Both the position numbers and the translations under genes were made by a program. Positions 13,201-26,622 of a DNA stretch of 64,000 nt are shown piece after piece (the first letter of the stretch is position 1; each line of letters begins with the position of its first letter). This DNA is from Gymnorhina tibicen (lineage: Eukaryota > Chordata > Aves > Passeriformes > Artamidae). The notes beneath the pieces were generated by a model. That model was not told the DNA's origin. It worked only from the letters and a program-made list of their open reading frames with translations, and ran no database searches. Where the stretch lies: the NCBI GenBank assembly GCA_013399875.1, contig VXAZ01006320.1, forward strand, positions 523,148-587,147, in the 5' to 3' direction.

Positions 13201-14559
13201 AATCTGCCAGCAGCTTCCCTGTGGCTGCCACGGGATCAGTTGCTGGGAGTTCAAGGTGGGGCTGTGTGGGCAAAGCCCTCAGAACCACACCTGGGAACAA
13301 TTCCTGGTACTGGGAGACGATCTTTTTGGAGACACTAAAAAATTGTGTGGAGGCACCACTGCAGAAAGAAGACCCATTTGCTCAGGAGCTACAACAGTAT
13401 TTGGTCCACTGTGATATTTTCTTTTTGCATGAGGAAGGAAAGGCAATCAAAATTCCAGTGGATTTCATCAAGCACAAATGACCCTTCTAATAACACCGGG
13501 TTCTCTCTTCCTCACTTCAGAAAAAGCCAGGGCTTTTCTCCTAGTCCTGTCCTAAAGAGACTCTTGGATTGGTAGAGGAAAGTAAACATTGAGACTTGCT
13601 TTCTTTTTTTTCCTGAAAGAGAGCAAAATGTTCTCTCTTTTATGACTGTTGTTCTGGATCCCAGAACCTTGCTAAACAGAGTTTTCCCTCTCAAGAGCCC
13701 TCAGCAGCTCAGTTCTAGTCTGCTTCCTCTGCTTGGACCACACTTGATTTCTGCTGCTGGATGGCTTATTGTCCTTGAGGATCGTATAGAGCCTAATCCA
13801 GCCCTGGTATGGTCCTGCTTCCACAGGGCAGTGCTAATGCTCAAAGAGCAAGACAAACACACATTTAAACTTCTTTTCCAAGATATTCCAGACCAGAGAG
13901 GTGTTCAAGAAGACAGGGAGACTGTTTATTGAGGGAGCCCAACTCCTGCAGAAGACATTCTGTTGCAGCAATTGCTTTTGCAGCAATATTCAATGCAAAC
14001 ACCCTACAGTGTTTCCAAGGGTGTCCTCGTGTTAACAACACTGCTGTGTTGCATGGGTGAATTCCCAATTACTTATACCAAGCACTACTTACATGGAAGA
14101 TCTTGAAACAAGATGGAACCTGCCTGGAACAACACCCTCATTTTGGCTGCAGGGTGCAGCATCTGCAGCTGGCGCCTGTGCTTGTCTGTCTCTCTCTTTG
14201 TTCTTGTGAGTCTGTCTCCTTGGATGCAAAGAGGAAGCTGTTGGTCATACTGGGCTGTCAGTAACTCCAGTTCAAATCCAGCATAACCCCATTGGGTGCA
14301 GGGAAATTAATCTGGCTTTGCAGAAGCATAACTTTAGCTCTGGGGCTGAATCAACATCTTTAAACATGGTGTAGAAATCGGTGAGAAACCAGTAGAGATC
14401 GTCCCAACTTTTCCTTCCAGAAAACTTTGATTTGTAGGAATGCTGCAATCATAACTACAGAACAAAGGAAGTGAATATATTACAGTGTTCTCATTGTGAA
14501 AGGGCAATGGCAGGTGCTTTGATAAACTAGGAGACAGGTCATTATTTCAGTGCAATGCC

Positions 14560-14775
14560 TGTCAGAACATCTGCCTACTGTAGCCCTCCAGAAAGTTATT
14601 TTTTAACTTCCTTCCTATGAGATTTGTTAGACTGTGAAGGAGAACCTCAAACGAGTGGTAGTGTAATTTACCAGGTCCTAGAAAAGTTACATTGGTGAAT
14701 TGCCTTGCATTGTACTGAGGCAATGGACTAGATGACCTGGTGACCTTTTCCATTTCTAATGTCTGTGATTATGGC
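14560..14775 (+). mobile_element. CR1-like LINE 3' end
   Basis: The block ends with the typical CR1 tail: a GGACTAGATGACCT core at about 14728, followed by a CCTTTTCCATTTCTAATGTC-like stretch and a TGTGATTATG terminus. Upstream it has the usual degraded 3'-UTR wording (GTTAGACTGTGAAGGAG, then GTACTGAGGCAATGG). The copy is old and severely 5'-truncated, with no reverse-transcriptase frame left. Only the tail region is diagnostic, so the left boundary is approximate. Confidence 0.65.
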
Positions 14776-17700
14776 TGTTATACCTCAGGACACTAAACAG
14801 AGATATTTTCTTCCTTTCAGTGGCAAAATGTCACTAATGGCCACACTAAATCAGAGCAATTGATCCTTCCGCAGATGTGTTGTGCACTTAGCAAGGCAGC
14901 TATAGATGATCACGCTTTGTTTAGATTTGCTGTTTTCTGTTTCTGTAGTGCAAGTGCTCAGCACAAGGGGACTGTCAGCCAAGGGAAAGATTTTCTGGTA
15001 GGAGATTAAGGATAACTAAGGAAATGGTTGCATGACCTATAAAGAGAGGATCATAAATATTGCAACAATAAAACCAATAGCTCCTTCAAAGTTTAAATAG
15101 CTTTTCTTTTCAAACACTTGAAGTAAGTGCCCTTTTCCCAAGGTTGTCTAGCACCTACACGTTAAGATTTCACACAGTTTCACCAAATATATTGTGACTT
15201 CTCAGGGAACCAGCTTTTTCTTTTAAATAATCTTTCTTTATGGAAGCATCCCCTCCAAAAAAAGTTACATCCCAGGTACCTGGAAGTTCCTTATCCTTTC
15301 CTCTAGTAGTGAAGTTTCAGAAAAGCTAGAGTATAACAATAATAAAATAGCTCCTGCTGTGTTGTGTTTCTTAAGCACAACACCCACCAAACAATGCAAG
15401 CAGGGGCAAGTATGGTTCTGCCCTTCATAACCAAGCAGCATCACTTACCTTTTCTTGCATCTTGCATCCTAGGGGGAACCTCAGATACAAAGGTCTGTCT
15501 GCATAAACCCTCAGCTAGAACATTTATATTGCTCACAATCCCAAGTGTGTAAGATCCCACACCTGTGCTGCGGCAGCTCTGCTGTCACAGACAACTGACA
15601 TTCCTATTCCACACACCCTGATGGTGTGAAAGACAGCCTTTGTTTCTAATGCTTGGTGTAGGATCCAGCTCTGGAGTAAGCAGCTTGCTCTCCTGTGTGC
15701 TCAGTCTTTTTGACCCCATTCTCCATGCTGCCATGAGTCTGTAGCCAGCTCAGGAGAAGCATAAACCAGTGTGTTCCAGCAGCCAGATCTCACAGAAGTG
15801 TTCACCCCGTGTTCTCATGTACATTCAGCTCATATGTCTTGCCCCTTGGGCTGGGACTACTGCTTTGGGCACTTTTATTTAGAAATACCACAGTACAAAG
15901 GCTGGAGCATCTTGGTATTAGTGCTGCATCCTGTAATCAGTTGGCTGTTGGTCTGACTGCAGAGAGCAATATCCTTGCTAGAAAAGCCACTCCAGTCTAG
16001 GAAATCAAATAGCTGAAGAAACACGGGTGTTCATTCAACACACAGCAGGCACGTGCCAAATCCATCCCCAAACCCATGCAAAATGCTGATCAGTCCACAA
16101 TCCACTCGTGCAACACACTTTTCTTTCTTACACATTGGAAATTTACAACTCAGAAGCTCTTTTGCTTTAAATAAAGTAAAAAGACAAAGGCCCCCCTGAA
16201 TAGAGTCAATACTCACAAATGGAAACACAACCTGACCTCCCTGATCCTTCCCTATGCTACTGGATGTAAGTGCATTAAAATCAGCTCTCATTTTTATGTT
16301 CTAGGTTTCAAGCTCTCTGTAATAGCCACAATCCTCATTATGCAAATGTTGCATTTTGCCTCTGTGCTTTCTGCACAAATTCTTTTGGTCGTGTTTTCCT
16401 GGTTATGTGCAATTTCACACGTCCAGTGAAATTTCAGCCTCTATAAAAAAAATTTGTCCAGGGCTTATAAAATCATTCCTTTCAGCACTCCCTGTCACCT
16501 AGAAGTTGCTGCTTTCTACCCATGGCAGGCAGGAGGGCTGTTTTATGCCTACAGTTCTCCTACCAGTGACATTTCTAATGTTTTAGAAAAAGAAAATAAA
16601 ACCTGACAAGTCAGATGAAAGGCAGAAGTTGATACTGCAGACAGGCTGGAAAGGGAGAAAGGAGTAGAATTAGAAACATCTCCAAAACTCGAGACATTAA
16701 CACATTATGTGATGAGTTTAGGATACACCAGCTACTGTGCCCCTAAGTTCTTGTGCAGACACTTCCACCTACTCTCTTACTTCCTTATCTTGCTGAAAAG
16801 CACTGCAAATTTGCCCACATTTGGATTCTGGGTGCTGTATGTTGTGCTGTGGTTTTCTGTAACCTAACTCCACAAGCACACATGCCCAGACTTGCGAGAA
16901 AGATGAGAAATACGTGTTGTGCAAAGAGTTAGGTAAACATTTGCCAGCCTTGCTACAGGCATAAAGGCTTTACCATTTCATCTAGCCATAGGTTTCTCTT
17001 CCAAGATGGTTCCTACAGTCACTGACTCTGCTTTTCCTAAGCCTTGGTTATTAATGAGGATTTCCAAATTTGCATTTCTTCAGCAGGCTAAGGACAGGGG
17101 ACATAAGGTCTAGAGACACAAAGAGGTCATTCAGTCCTGGACTGCTCCCTGATTTTGCAAGAGCGCAGACAAAAGTGTCAAGAAACAAAACTGTAGTATT
17201 AGAGTAGCAGGGAAATGAGGGGAAGGACAATCTTATCTTTCTTTCTTGGAGAACTTCTCTAAAACAAGTGCAGAAAAAGAAATGTCACATAGTGATGGTG
17301 GTGCTAATGCTATAAAGAAAGAAGCTCAGGATCCAGAGCCCTGAGATACCCTGTGAAACAAGCTTGGATTAGACAGACTCCTCTTATAAAGTACAAATGC
17401 AATTGCTACATGGACTTAAAACACTGAAAGATGAAGATTTTGTTTACTGCAAATACTTTTTAATGTACCCTAATGCCCAAAATTAAAATAGAGGCTGGAT
17501 TTATTCTGAAACATGGTCAGGAATTTTAAACCAGGCTTTTGTACACACAAACAAAGGGAACATGGGAAACAAGAGCTTGTGAGTTACTTAAATGTCAAGG
17601 ATTACATTGTACCAGGTAAAACTGAAATGTAGCACAGGGACTCAGTTTCATAAATTAAATGTCATTGCTGATGGGTACAAATTATATAAGAAAGATGGAA

Positions 17701-20700
17701 AGGGACACTGAGGTGGCACTTTGTCAGATGCATTTATAGCTGCAGCAAGATACATTTCAGCTGCAAAGTAATAAAAAAAAAAAAAAAAGAAAGAAAAACT
17801 AAAGTGGACATCTGCTGCAGCCTACTCCAGCAGCGAGAAAGCAGGAATGAATTAGTCTCTCTTAAGGTACTCAAAGCCACAGAACACCGTACTTGTGGAG
17901 AATTTAGCTGCCCACATTTCCTTTAACAAATACCACCAAATATTGACCGAAGATGTTCACCTGTTACACAGAAACCTGCTCTAATCCAGACAGTACAAGT
18001 CCTTGACAAATAAACAATAAAAATCCCCCTAACCCAGGAACTGTAGCAGAGAAATTACAAGTGACACTCATGAACACAGTATCTAAATGTACCACAGTAA
18101 AGAGTTTATTTGTTTGACTTAGAAAAGGTCTCCCACATAATTAACTGGACACATATACATTAAATATACAAATGCATACCAAAAGAAACACAGAAGGCAC
18201 ACATTCAGCCAAGAGGCTCCCTCTGAACCATTTCAGGCCAGAAAGAGAGAGCCGTGAGCCCCAGCTTTGTTACTTTCTGTCCAAAAGCAGGACCACAGCT
18301 GCAGGCCCCATGGTGCGTCACACAGCGCAGCCAAGGAGGGAAAGAGATCCAGAGGACAGGCGTCCTCCTGGGATTGTACAGGGTCAGGATACAGATGCCA
18401 AAGAGAGCTGATCTGGCTCTTTTGAGCAGCAACAGAACAACAGCTGTCTCCCATCTTTCCCACCCCCTCAGGAGGTTGGTGACTCGCTTACAAGAGGGGC
18501 CATCTTGGGCAAGGACCAAATGACAGCTTATTTGAAGACTGCTGTACCTTCAACCTCTGCTAGCAGTCTTCCGACATGATTCCTAAGCACTGCTCTTTGC
18601 CCCTCTGACCCCCAGCACCATCGACCACATTTTATCTGGAGAGCAAGAGAGGATCATTTTACAGGTCACAGTCTCAGGCTTCTAGCGCTCATCAGGAACC
18701 ACAGTTAGCAAAAAGTAGTCAAAATAAATGTGGTCACCTCACCCAGACTCACTTCTGTTGCCACAGGAGCAGGTAAATAGCCCAAGTTCAGCTGATTTTA
18801 TCTTCAGGGAAGAACAAGTTCCACCAGAGCCTGAAACCTCCAATCTGGATCAACAAGGCTGCGTGCATCCTCAGAGTCATGCTGAGTTTAAGGAGCAGAT
18901 TTGTATCATGCAAAAAAGCAAGTTTGTTCTCTCAAATTAAGTAATTAAGCAGCGCGTGATAAGCCTAAGGAATTCTACTAGCCCCTGGAGTTAAGGCATG
19001 AGACTGACTTCCATGGAAAGAATTTGAAAACAAGTGAACATTACCTTTCAGGAACCGGTGTGGCAGCAAAGCAGACAAGCAGATGAGAGACTTTCTCTGG
19101 AAAGGATATCCTGTTAGCTGACAGGTTAAAGGAAAGAGCTCTGACATCCACCATAGGAAAGAGAAAGTAAAGCACGTTAATGCGTAAGCGCAGAAGGAAA
19201 GGAAGGGCAAGTGAAATCAGCCTCCTGGACTATTTGTGAAGTCACTTCACCCAAGATGAAGCAACAAGGAGATAAAGGACTTCCTGGAAAACTTGACCAT
19301 ATGTATCAACATGGTGCTAATTAGTTAATTAACCTATTGCACAATTAAAAAAAATAAATATTTTAAAAGCCTGGGAGGACAAGGAAGCACCAGATGACAC
19401 TGTTCTTATCAGAACAAAAAGTGGAACAGCATCAGCCTAATAAATTTATATCTGATCTTTGCTAACAAAGTGAAATAAATAGAGAGAAAAAAAAGTCTCC
19501 CAAATGTCTGGAGAGTAACAAAAGTATGGCAAAATCAAACCACTTTTGACAATCCTACAAACACAGCGAGTAGCTCTTGGCACATGAGCTACATACATGA
19601 AGTCAACAGGATAACTCAGCCATCAAGTCACTTCTACATCCAAGTGGTGGTGTAATTTCCAACACCTCTTTTTTCCCCATTACCAGGAACAATTTTATGA
19701 AACACTGCTCATGACGTGAGCTGACAGACCCAGCTGTCAAACTACAGCTCACTCCCAGAAGGCTGTATAGAATATTATGTAGAGTAGCAAGTGTTCAACC
19801 CTCTGAGTGAGGATGAGTATGTTTAAAGGGCACAATACCTTTGGTATTTTAGTGTCTCAAGACATTCTGCAGGGTAAATAGAGTAAAACAGACCTGCTTG
19901 CCATGCAAGTTAAAGATACATCAAGGAAAGGCAATTAATCAATCAGTGAATGAATCAATTGCATTTTATCATAAACTACAGACAGCTGTTTGAGTGTAAC
20001 AACCACTACTGCAACCCATCACCTGAAAGAGTCTTTGGATCAGCTGCTTCTGTGTTAGGAGCGCATCAATTGCCTTTGAAGTGAATTTGTTGTGCAGTGA
20101 AAAACCCAGATGGTTTCTCTAAACAAAAAGCAAGAAAATTAAACCTGTGTTTTTCTGATGTTTAAATTTTTTTTTTTTTTTGGCAAGTAGGCATGTTAGT
20201 TTTCAGGTGTCTTCTAATAACTAGGATCTAATTTTTTAGGTATCACAAGAGGACTTACTTATGACAGCAGAGTATGTAATTTAAATGGCAAGAAAGCAGA
20301 GTGAAATGTCAATCTGCCCACTGTAGAGACAAAAACAATCTGTTTATCCACTCTGTTAGCGAGTAGAACTGGAAAAGGGATAGTGAACAAGAGGCTAGAA
20401 GTGCCAGTCAGATCCCGTAGTAGCTATGAGGAAATCATCAAGAAAACCATTAAAACAGCCTGCCGACAGTTCTTTTTTGTACCACGCAATGAATTTAGGG
20501 TTTGTTACCACGGAACACTTTGGAGGCCAAAAGTAAAAAAGGGTTTTTAGAAAGGGAATAAGTGCATTCATTAAGGCCAGGTCCAGAAGGAACTGTCAGA
20601 AAGCTGAGAAAGTCCATAGACTGCTGGAATGGTGTCAGAGAAAGACCTCTGTATATACAAGCTTTGCATTTTATGCTTCTGTGATCACCTGTTACAGGCT

Positions 20701-22099
20701 ATTCTCAGAGGCAGAACAGCACATCAGATGGCCTTTGGTCTGACTGCACATAATGCTTCTTACGGATCAAAGCTCTCAATTTTAGCATGATTTAGGCTTT
20801 GGAAAGGTTAACTTAAAAAAAAAAAGGACATTTGAAAAGCTTGCATGCCTCCTCTGCTGCTTCTTTCAACCCTCAAAGATGTGCTCCTTAATCATTCCAT
20901 GAATGGTAAAAGTATTGCTGAATTAACAACAAAGAGGATTTCATAACAGCCACTGAAGTCTTGAGTTATAGCTCCCAGACCCCGCCCAGTCCCCCTTATC
21001 AGGCATTTCTCCTGACCCAGTCTCAACTGCATGTTAAACATTGCTCTATATTCCATTTTTTCTCTTCACCACACTCTTGCTAAATCACTTTGTTCGACTG
21101 CTACATTTATGACATGAAACAGTTCCAATACTGCTCTGTTGGCCACTGTTAGCTAAACCCTTCTCCCAGACCACTCATTTCTGCGTGGGTAATCTACAGG
21201 AGGAGTCCTTATGGACAAAGGATTGCTACGCTGTCTGTAAACATCCTTATTTCACCAGAATTTGCCGCTTCAATTGGATTCAGCCTTACAGCCAGTCAGA
21301 TCAATACATTTTTGCAGTGCAGTAGAGTAAACAATGCAACACAGTGATTCCAAGTCTGCAGCTAGACAGACCGAAGTAGCAGCACAAGTAAGTCAGAAAA
21401 TCTCCTGCATTTCTCTGTGCACAGAGCGAGCTCTGAGACCAGTCATCACAGTTGTTTTTATATACAAAATATGTGTGCACGTAGACATATGGACTAATAC
21501 ATTCATCACTAACCCGCAGCTAAGGGACCGACTATCCAAAGTCTGCTCTTCACCCAGTAAATGTGCTTTAGCTGAGGGTGTCAGATGCATCCAGAACAGT
21601 GGCTTTGCAGATCACTGCATGAGGATATGGCTGTAGGTTCAAAGTCAATCAAGAAGTTACTGTTCCAGCTTGTGATTCAGTCTTTAGTTCTCCAGACAAT
21701 CCTTCCCGATCAAGATAACACACAGGTAGATTGTTTGTTTTTATCACTCACAGTAGAGTTTGGATTCAGGTTACCTGGAATGAAAAGATATTAAAATACT
21801 GTTAATGTTAAGTAAATAAGACCTGGATAAAATTTGGACTCATGCTTCACTCTCTTTTTTTACTATACACCTCGTGTTAGACCTGCATTATTCTGCACTC
21901 TCTCATGGCTTTTTTTCTACTGCAGTGAAATGAAGAAACATTAAAATACGAGCAAATGCAGAGTATATTGTGGAGAAAACCACTGGAGAAGTATTTCCAG
22001 GCTTTGGCTTGTACCCAGTCCAGCTTCAATGGTATCATCAGGTCCCAGCTGGCACTGAAAAATAGTCTGGTTGTGACTTGGGTGGGAAGTTTCCCAAAG

Positions 22100-22290
22100 A
22101 GTGAGGTATGGAAAAAAAACCCCTAAAAACCCAAGGTCATCTCATCCATTTGATACCCACACATATTCTCAGTAAAGGTTTTTTTCACGTTTTTTTCAAA
22201 CATCTCTAGTGCCGGTATTTCCACCGTTGCCTTTGTAAGACAAATCCCAAGGCCTCAAGGTCTCTCACTAAAGTGGCACAGTATGCTCCC
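22100..22290 (-). mobile_element. Degraded CR1/L3-type LINE fragment
   Basis: Read on the plus strand, this has the order AAGGTCATCTCATCCAT, then TTCAAACATCTCTAGTG, then GTATTTCCACCGTTGCCTTT. That matches the reverse complement of the CR1 3' region (GGTCATCTAGTCC, ATCTCCAGTGATGGAGATTCCACAACCTCCC). The copy is very divergent, its borders are uncertain, and the call rests on remembered consensus wording. Confidence 0.45.
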
Positions 22291-24494
22291 TCCATTTTTT
22301 ATAATCTTAGGTCTTTTCACTGCTTACTCTATGAATTTCTTCTGCTCCCAGTATCTGTACCTTTCAGTGCTTGCACTTTTGTCTGGTCTCCTTGATCACA
22401 GCCAGATGTTGATCTGGATGCCCCAGCACATTTTTTTCAAGCACCGTACAAAAGTGTGTTCAGAGGCTTTTGCAAGTAAGGGAGCTCATCTTGCTCTGAG
22501 CTCAGCAGAGCTTGCATGACTCTAGCCCAGGGCAGCAGGGACTGAGAGGGGCTGCCATGGGGCTTGGAATCACTCTGAACACAGGCAGGCCCCGCTGGTG
22601 TATTTGTACAGGAAGGTACATGTGCATCTCCCAAGCACTTGGAGCCAGATACCAGTTCAGAGTGAAAACAGAGAGGGAAAACTGTCACAGGTCATGGTGA
22701 CATGCCACTGAGAAGCCTCAGCCTTGCTAAGTTTAGGGAGCATTCAACTCAAGCACTGCCTCTGAATTGGGCTTCTAGTGAATAATTTTTAATGTCACTC
22801 TCTTGCTTGTGGGTATTTGATCAACGCTGTCCTTACCTGTAGGTGATGGGGAAGAGAAGAGCTCTCTCCTCTCCCCCTCCTTCTCTCCACTTTCTTCCAC
22901 ACTGCATCTTCTCGATGTTCACGTGGGAGGTTGCACGGCAACATGCCCTCACTTCTGTGGCTGCTCTGTGTGCTACTGCCTCCTCCCCACATCTCCCCAC
23001 GGCATTTCATTGCACCTGTCCCCCTCTGACACGTCCTGCATGTTACTATTAAGTTTATCATTACTCCTATCTCCTCCCCACCCCTCTTTCCTTCCCTGTC
23101 TGTATCACATTCAAGACCACCATGTTTACTTTCAAAGATGTCTGTGCTTCTCTGCTTAATTTCAACTCCCAGCCCTTTCATTCTTGTCACTTTCTACTCT
23201 CGTCTTCTGACCTTTTTCTACGTATCCCTCTCCAGTTAGAGCAAACACCCTCCTTGTATGTACCCAACAATGTTTCCCTCTTTCTCTTTAGAGAAGAGGC
23301 TGAAAATTCCAGTTACCACCCTTCCATGATCTCACTTTGGCTGAAAAACGCTGGTGATAACTAAGCAGCTATTTCAATGCTATTGCAGTGCCCAGTGTAA
23401 ATCCCATTTCTTGTTGCAAGAAGCACATGAAACTTAAACACAAAATCCTCCTACTTAGTATATGTATTCCACAACCATCACTCATGAGGAATGAAGGCTG
23501 ATGCATGGAGCAAATCAGGACAGCAGACCCTTCTGAACAAGCCCACTTTGCTTCTTCTGAGGGAGAACACTAAACAAAAAGTCGGCACCTTCTGAACGCA
23601 CACAGCTTTCAGACTTTTGCAGTGTTTCCCAGAAACTGCACAAGATGTCACTGTCTTTGCTGATCACAGTCTGCCCAGCATCAGCTTAAAATTAACAAGA
23701 TTCTGGTCAGGTTCAGAGCTGCTCTGGTGTTCCTCAGCGGGCAACAGTGAAATTCAAGGGTTCTGTTAATTTGATGATGTGGTTTGAGAAAGCCTTGTAA
23801 GACAATGTACAACTTCCATGCAGAGCGCTAGGACAACACCTCAGGGTGTTAATTCAGATACATAGTTTGGGACATTACTTACTATCTGTAGCCCTTGTAT
23901 TTTCCAGACTCCCAATTCTGACTCATAGGTATCCTTTTCTAGCACGTAAATACTGCATCAGATTTTCAGACTCCATCACAGCACATTTTCATCATTTCCC
24001 TTCCCAGTTCAGTCTCTCTTCATCACCATTTGCTCCTACAAGACTGAATCTGACTTACAGCCTGCTTGAATAATGTCTTTCAATTACTCTATGAGCTACT
24101 CGGGTGTGGATCTGGTCTCTCCGTGCATTTGCAAGGTGGGATGTGTCTCTGTGGTACTAGAGAATTAATAGTGACTTTGGAGGATGTGTGCACAGGCAGG
24201 CCCACGGGGCTTAAGTGTGCTGTTTAATCTTTACAAAAGGTAAGGGCAGCTATTTCAAACTGTGAAGCTCTGAATAATTGCATCCTAACCTGCCTGCATA
24301 CCAAGTATGTTCTCCTTCATTTCCACTTCTTACCTCCCTTCTGTCACCCAGAGTATCACAGCACTAGTTTTTACTAGCCTTGCTGAAAGACAAACTTCTA
24401 AAACTAAGTCAGCCCTAAAGTTACCCAAGAACAAAGTGCCTGCTCTCTTTATACTGAAGCTGGAACTCTATTCCATGGCTATGTTCAAGAATTT

Positions 24495-25216
24495 TTTATT
24501 AAATCCTAATGATGCATGTGCTACTGATCAAGTAGCTGCAGGATCTTCTGGGTAACTAATTTTTTTTCCTGTTCTTCATGAGTCTCCATGTATCTAATGT
24601 GCCCTCTACCATCTCTGTTCACATGCCACTATGGGACTATTAGACAAGTTTTCTCTCAAGAACAGTGATTTAATTTAAAAGCAACACACAAGCCATGATC
24701 TTCCTCCAGCCTTTTATGACACCAGATGGCCAAAGTCTACTTACACCGTACTTCAAAAGCTGTGGAGTCTCCCACTGTCACCCTGAACAGTGGCATTCTC
24801 AATTTGCATAAACCAAAAATACTAGCAAAGACTCACTGGAAAGATCTATCAGGTCAGAAAATGCACAGGGAAAGAAGACTGGTGTGCTGGACCTCAGCAC
24901 CTTCCCTGGACCTGTTCTCAATTCTTCCTTCCCCCTTACTGAAAGAGTTGGCAGTCTGCAGGAAGTAACAGTGGCAATATATAAAACCTGAACATAATAG
25001 CATGGAAATGTCTTTGTGGAAATGGTCTAGACCAAGCATCAGACTGTCTGGCACAGATCCATGCTGTTAAAAGGAACAGGGACATCCCTGCTGCCTGGCT
25101 GGTGCAATGCCTCAGCAGGATGCAGTACCCCACTGTTCAACCAAAGACATCAACCTCTCGTGCCTTAAGCCGGGCCTAATTTCATCAGGACATTGTGGGA
25201 ATGCCAGGCTGGCTGC
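24495..25216 (-). other. FAM83F: Probable FAM83F 3' UTR
   Basis: This follows the stop of candidate exon 5 on the minus strand. Possible polyadenylation signals are ATTAAA (forward TTTAAT at 24669-24674) and AATAAA (forward TTTATT at 24495-24500), giving a 3' UTR of roughly 550-720 bases. The end point is inference; a longer UTR is possible. Confidence 0.35.
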
Positions 25217-25296
25217 TTAAAACAGGTGACAGTGAGAATCTCTCATACTGCTAAGTGCTGATGAATCAGAGATTACACAGTTCTCTCCTTCTGTCA
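25217..25296 (-). CDS. FAM83F: FAM83F candidate exon 5 (C-terminus with CVIS motif)
   Basis: An acceptor (CTCTAG) precedes 25296. Exon 4 ends one base into a codon, and joining it here keeps the frame, giving V-T-E-G-E-N-C-V-I-S. Human FAM83F ends in NCVIS, a CAAX box reported to be farnesylated. Here the frame does not stop after Ser: it reads on for 16 residues (D-S-S-A-L... to H-L-F) and ends in TAA at 25217-25219. A TGA lies one base out of frame immediately after the motif, so a single missing base would explain the difference. Counted through, the Cys is residue 493, and a stop after CVIS would give 496 residues against 500 in human. The polypyrimidine tract is weak, but the five-residue match, phase and length agree. 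The main alternative is read-through of exon 4. Confidence 0.6.
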
Positions 25297-26622
25297 CTAG
25301 AGGGTAGTGCAAGCCCTCAGGTCCATTCCTGCGAGTGGAAATGCCCACACATCTCCCCACAGGTCTTCACTGATTTTGCTTTTCCTGGCTTTAAGGAACG
25401 GGGCCCACCAGCACATAATGTCCGTGCTCAAGACTTACTTGGAGAAAGGACCTCTTTCGACCAGGGTTTACTTCTCCCTCCCCAAATGCCAAACACAGAT
25501 CCTAAAATGGATCTACTACAATCTTAAATACAGTTCCTCTTTCTTGTGTTCATTTGGCATTTTTGAGTCTGTCCTTCATTACCCAGAAATATTTCCAGGA
25601 ACCTAATTAATCACTGTTGTTGACTGTCCAAATACCCTGCTTTTCTTCTTGGTCTCAAGAGAATGTCTTTCCATTTCACATCATGGTAGTTGAAAAGAAA
25701 TTCAGTCTCTCTAAATCTGCATTTTGCATTCATCAGAGCATGGAATGGTCTCTGGCCAGACAAGTGGAGGAGAAATTTTCTCCTGGGAATTAGTTTATTT
25801 TCCTGATGGTGCAGGATGTATTGACACCCAACACGGCTCACTGAGAGGAAGACAACCAGGCTGAATAGTCCACAGATTTACTTCCACCTCACAAAACAAG
25901 TAAAATGTTGGAGAATTAGCTATGAACCCATAAACTGGTAGAAATCTTTATCGTTTGTGTCTTCAACTGATTGAAGCCTTGGAAGAACTTTGTGAAAATA
26001 TCGATCGTGCATTAACAAAGAAAGAAAAGTTGAGATCTAGTGATCTACTTCTTTGTAGCTTCTATTTTTGTGACCTTCTCCCCCATTTCAGAAGGTGGTA
26101 GAGGAGCAAATTAAAAAGACTTGCACCCTCTCCTCCAGTCTTTGTCCCCTCACCTCAACATAAACACGTTTTCCTCTCTTCTCCACCAGGAATTATCCAC
26201 AGTAAATACACCTGCCTAAACTCTAATGAGGAAAGGAGGGATTACACTGAAAATCTGTCTGTGGCCTGCTAGCCACTACAATAGGGAACACAGTGCTGCT
26301 GTTTATTAGGGAAATGCACTTTACAAACTGAACACTGTTTTACACAAGGCAATGTTCACCTTTCTCTCCCTTTGTTGCTCAGAAGTATGAGAAACACCCA
26401 CATGAGAGGTACCGACTTTACAGTAAGATTGCCATTAAATTGCTTTCAACTTAAATTGCCTGTATCTTTTGATACAACTTCTACTCTTTGATCTCTGTCA
26501 TTTTGATGCAGAGGAAATAAGAGGATCTACTCACAAGTGCCTACAGTGGATATGTTTGCATCAATCAGCCAAGCTCAGAGCAAGGGACACAGAAAGCAGA
26601 GTATGCTGGTAAAAGGTTTTAC
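25297..26622 (-). other. FAM83F: FAM83F intron 4
   Basis: The donor is TCAG then GTAAAACC just below 26623; the proposed acceptor is CTCTAG at 25297-25302. If the intron were retained, the exon 4 frame would run on to a stop at 26561, adding about 20 residues without a CAAX motif. I recognise nothing else in it. Confidence 0.6.

Larger units (their letters stand above)
7261..24494. other. Intergenic region between the CpG island and FAM83F
   Basis: I find no supported gene here. The sequence is mostly AT-rich, with two CR1-like fragments (listed separately), a short CAGC repeat near 9179-9194, a 16-base A run at 17773-17788, and a perfect ATGCAAAT octamer at 16340-16347. A modestly GC-rich, CpG-containing patch at about 12.65-13.05 kb has overlapping open frames on both strands but resembles no protein I know. 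Distal regulatory elements or a long non-coding RNA are possible but not visible as such. Confidence 0.6.
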
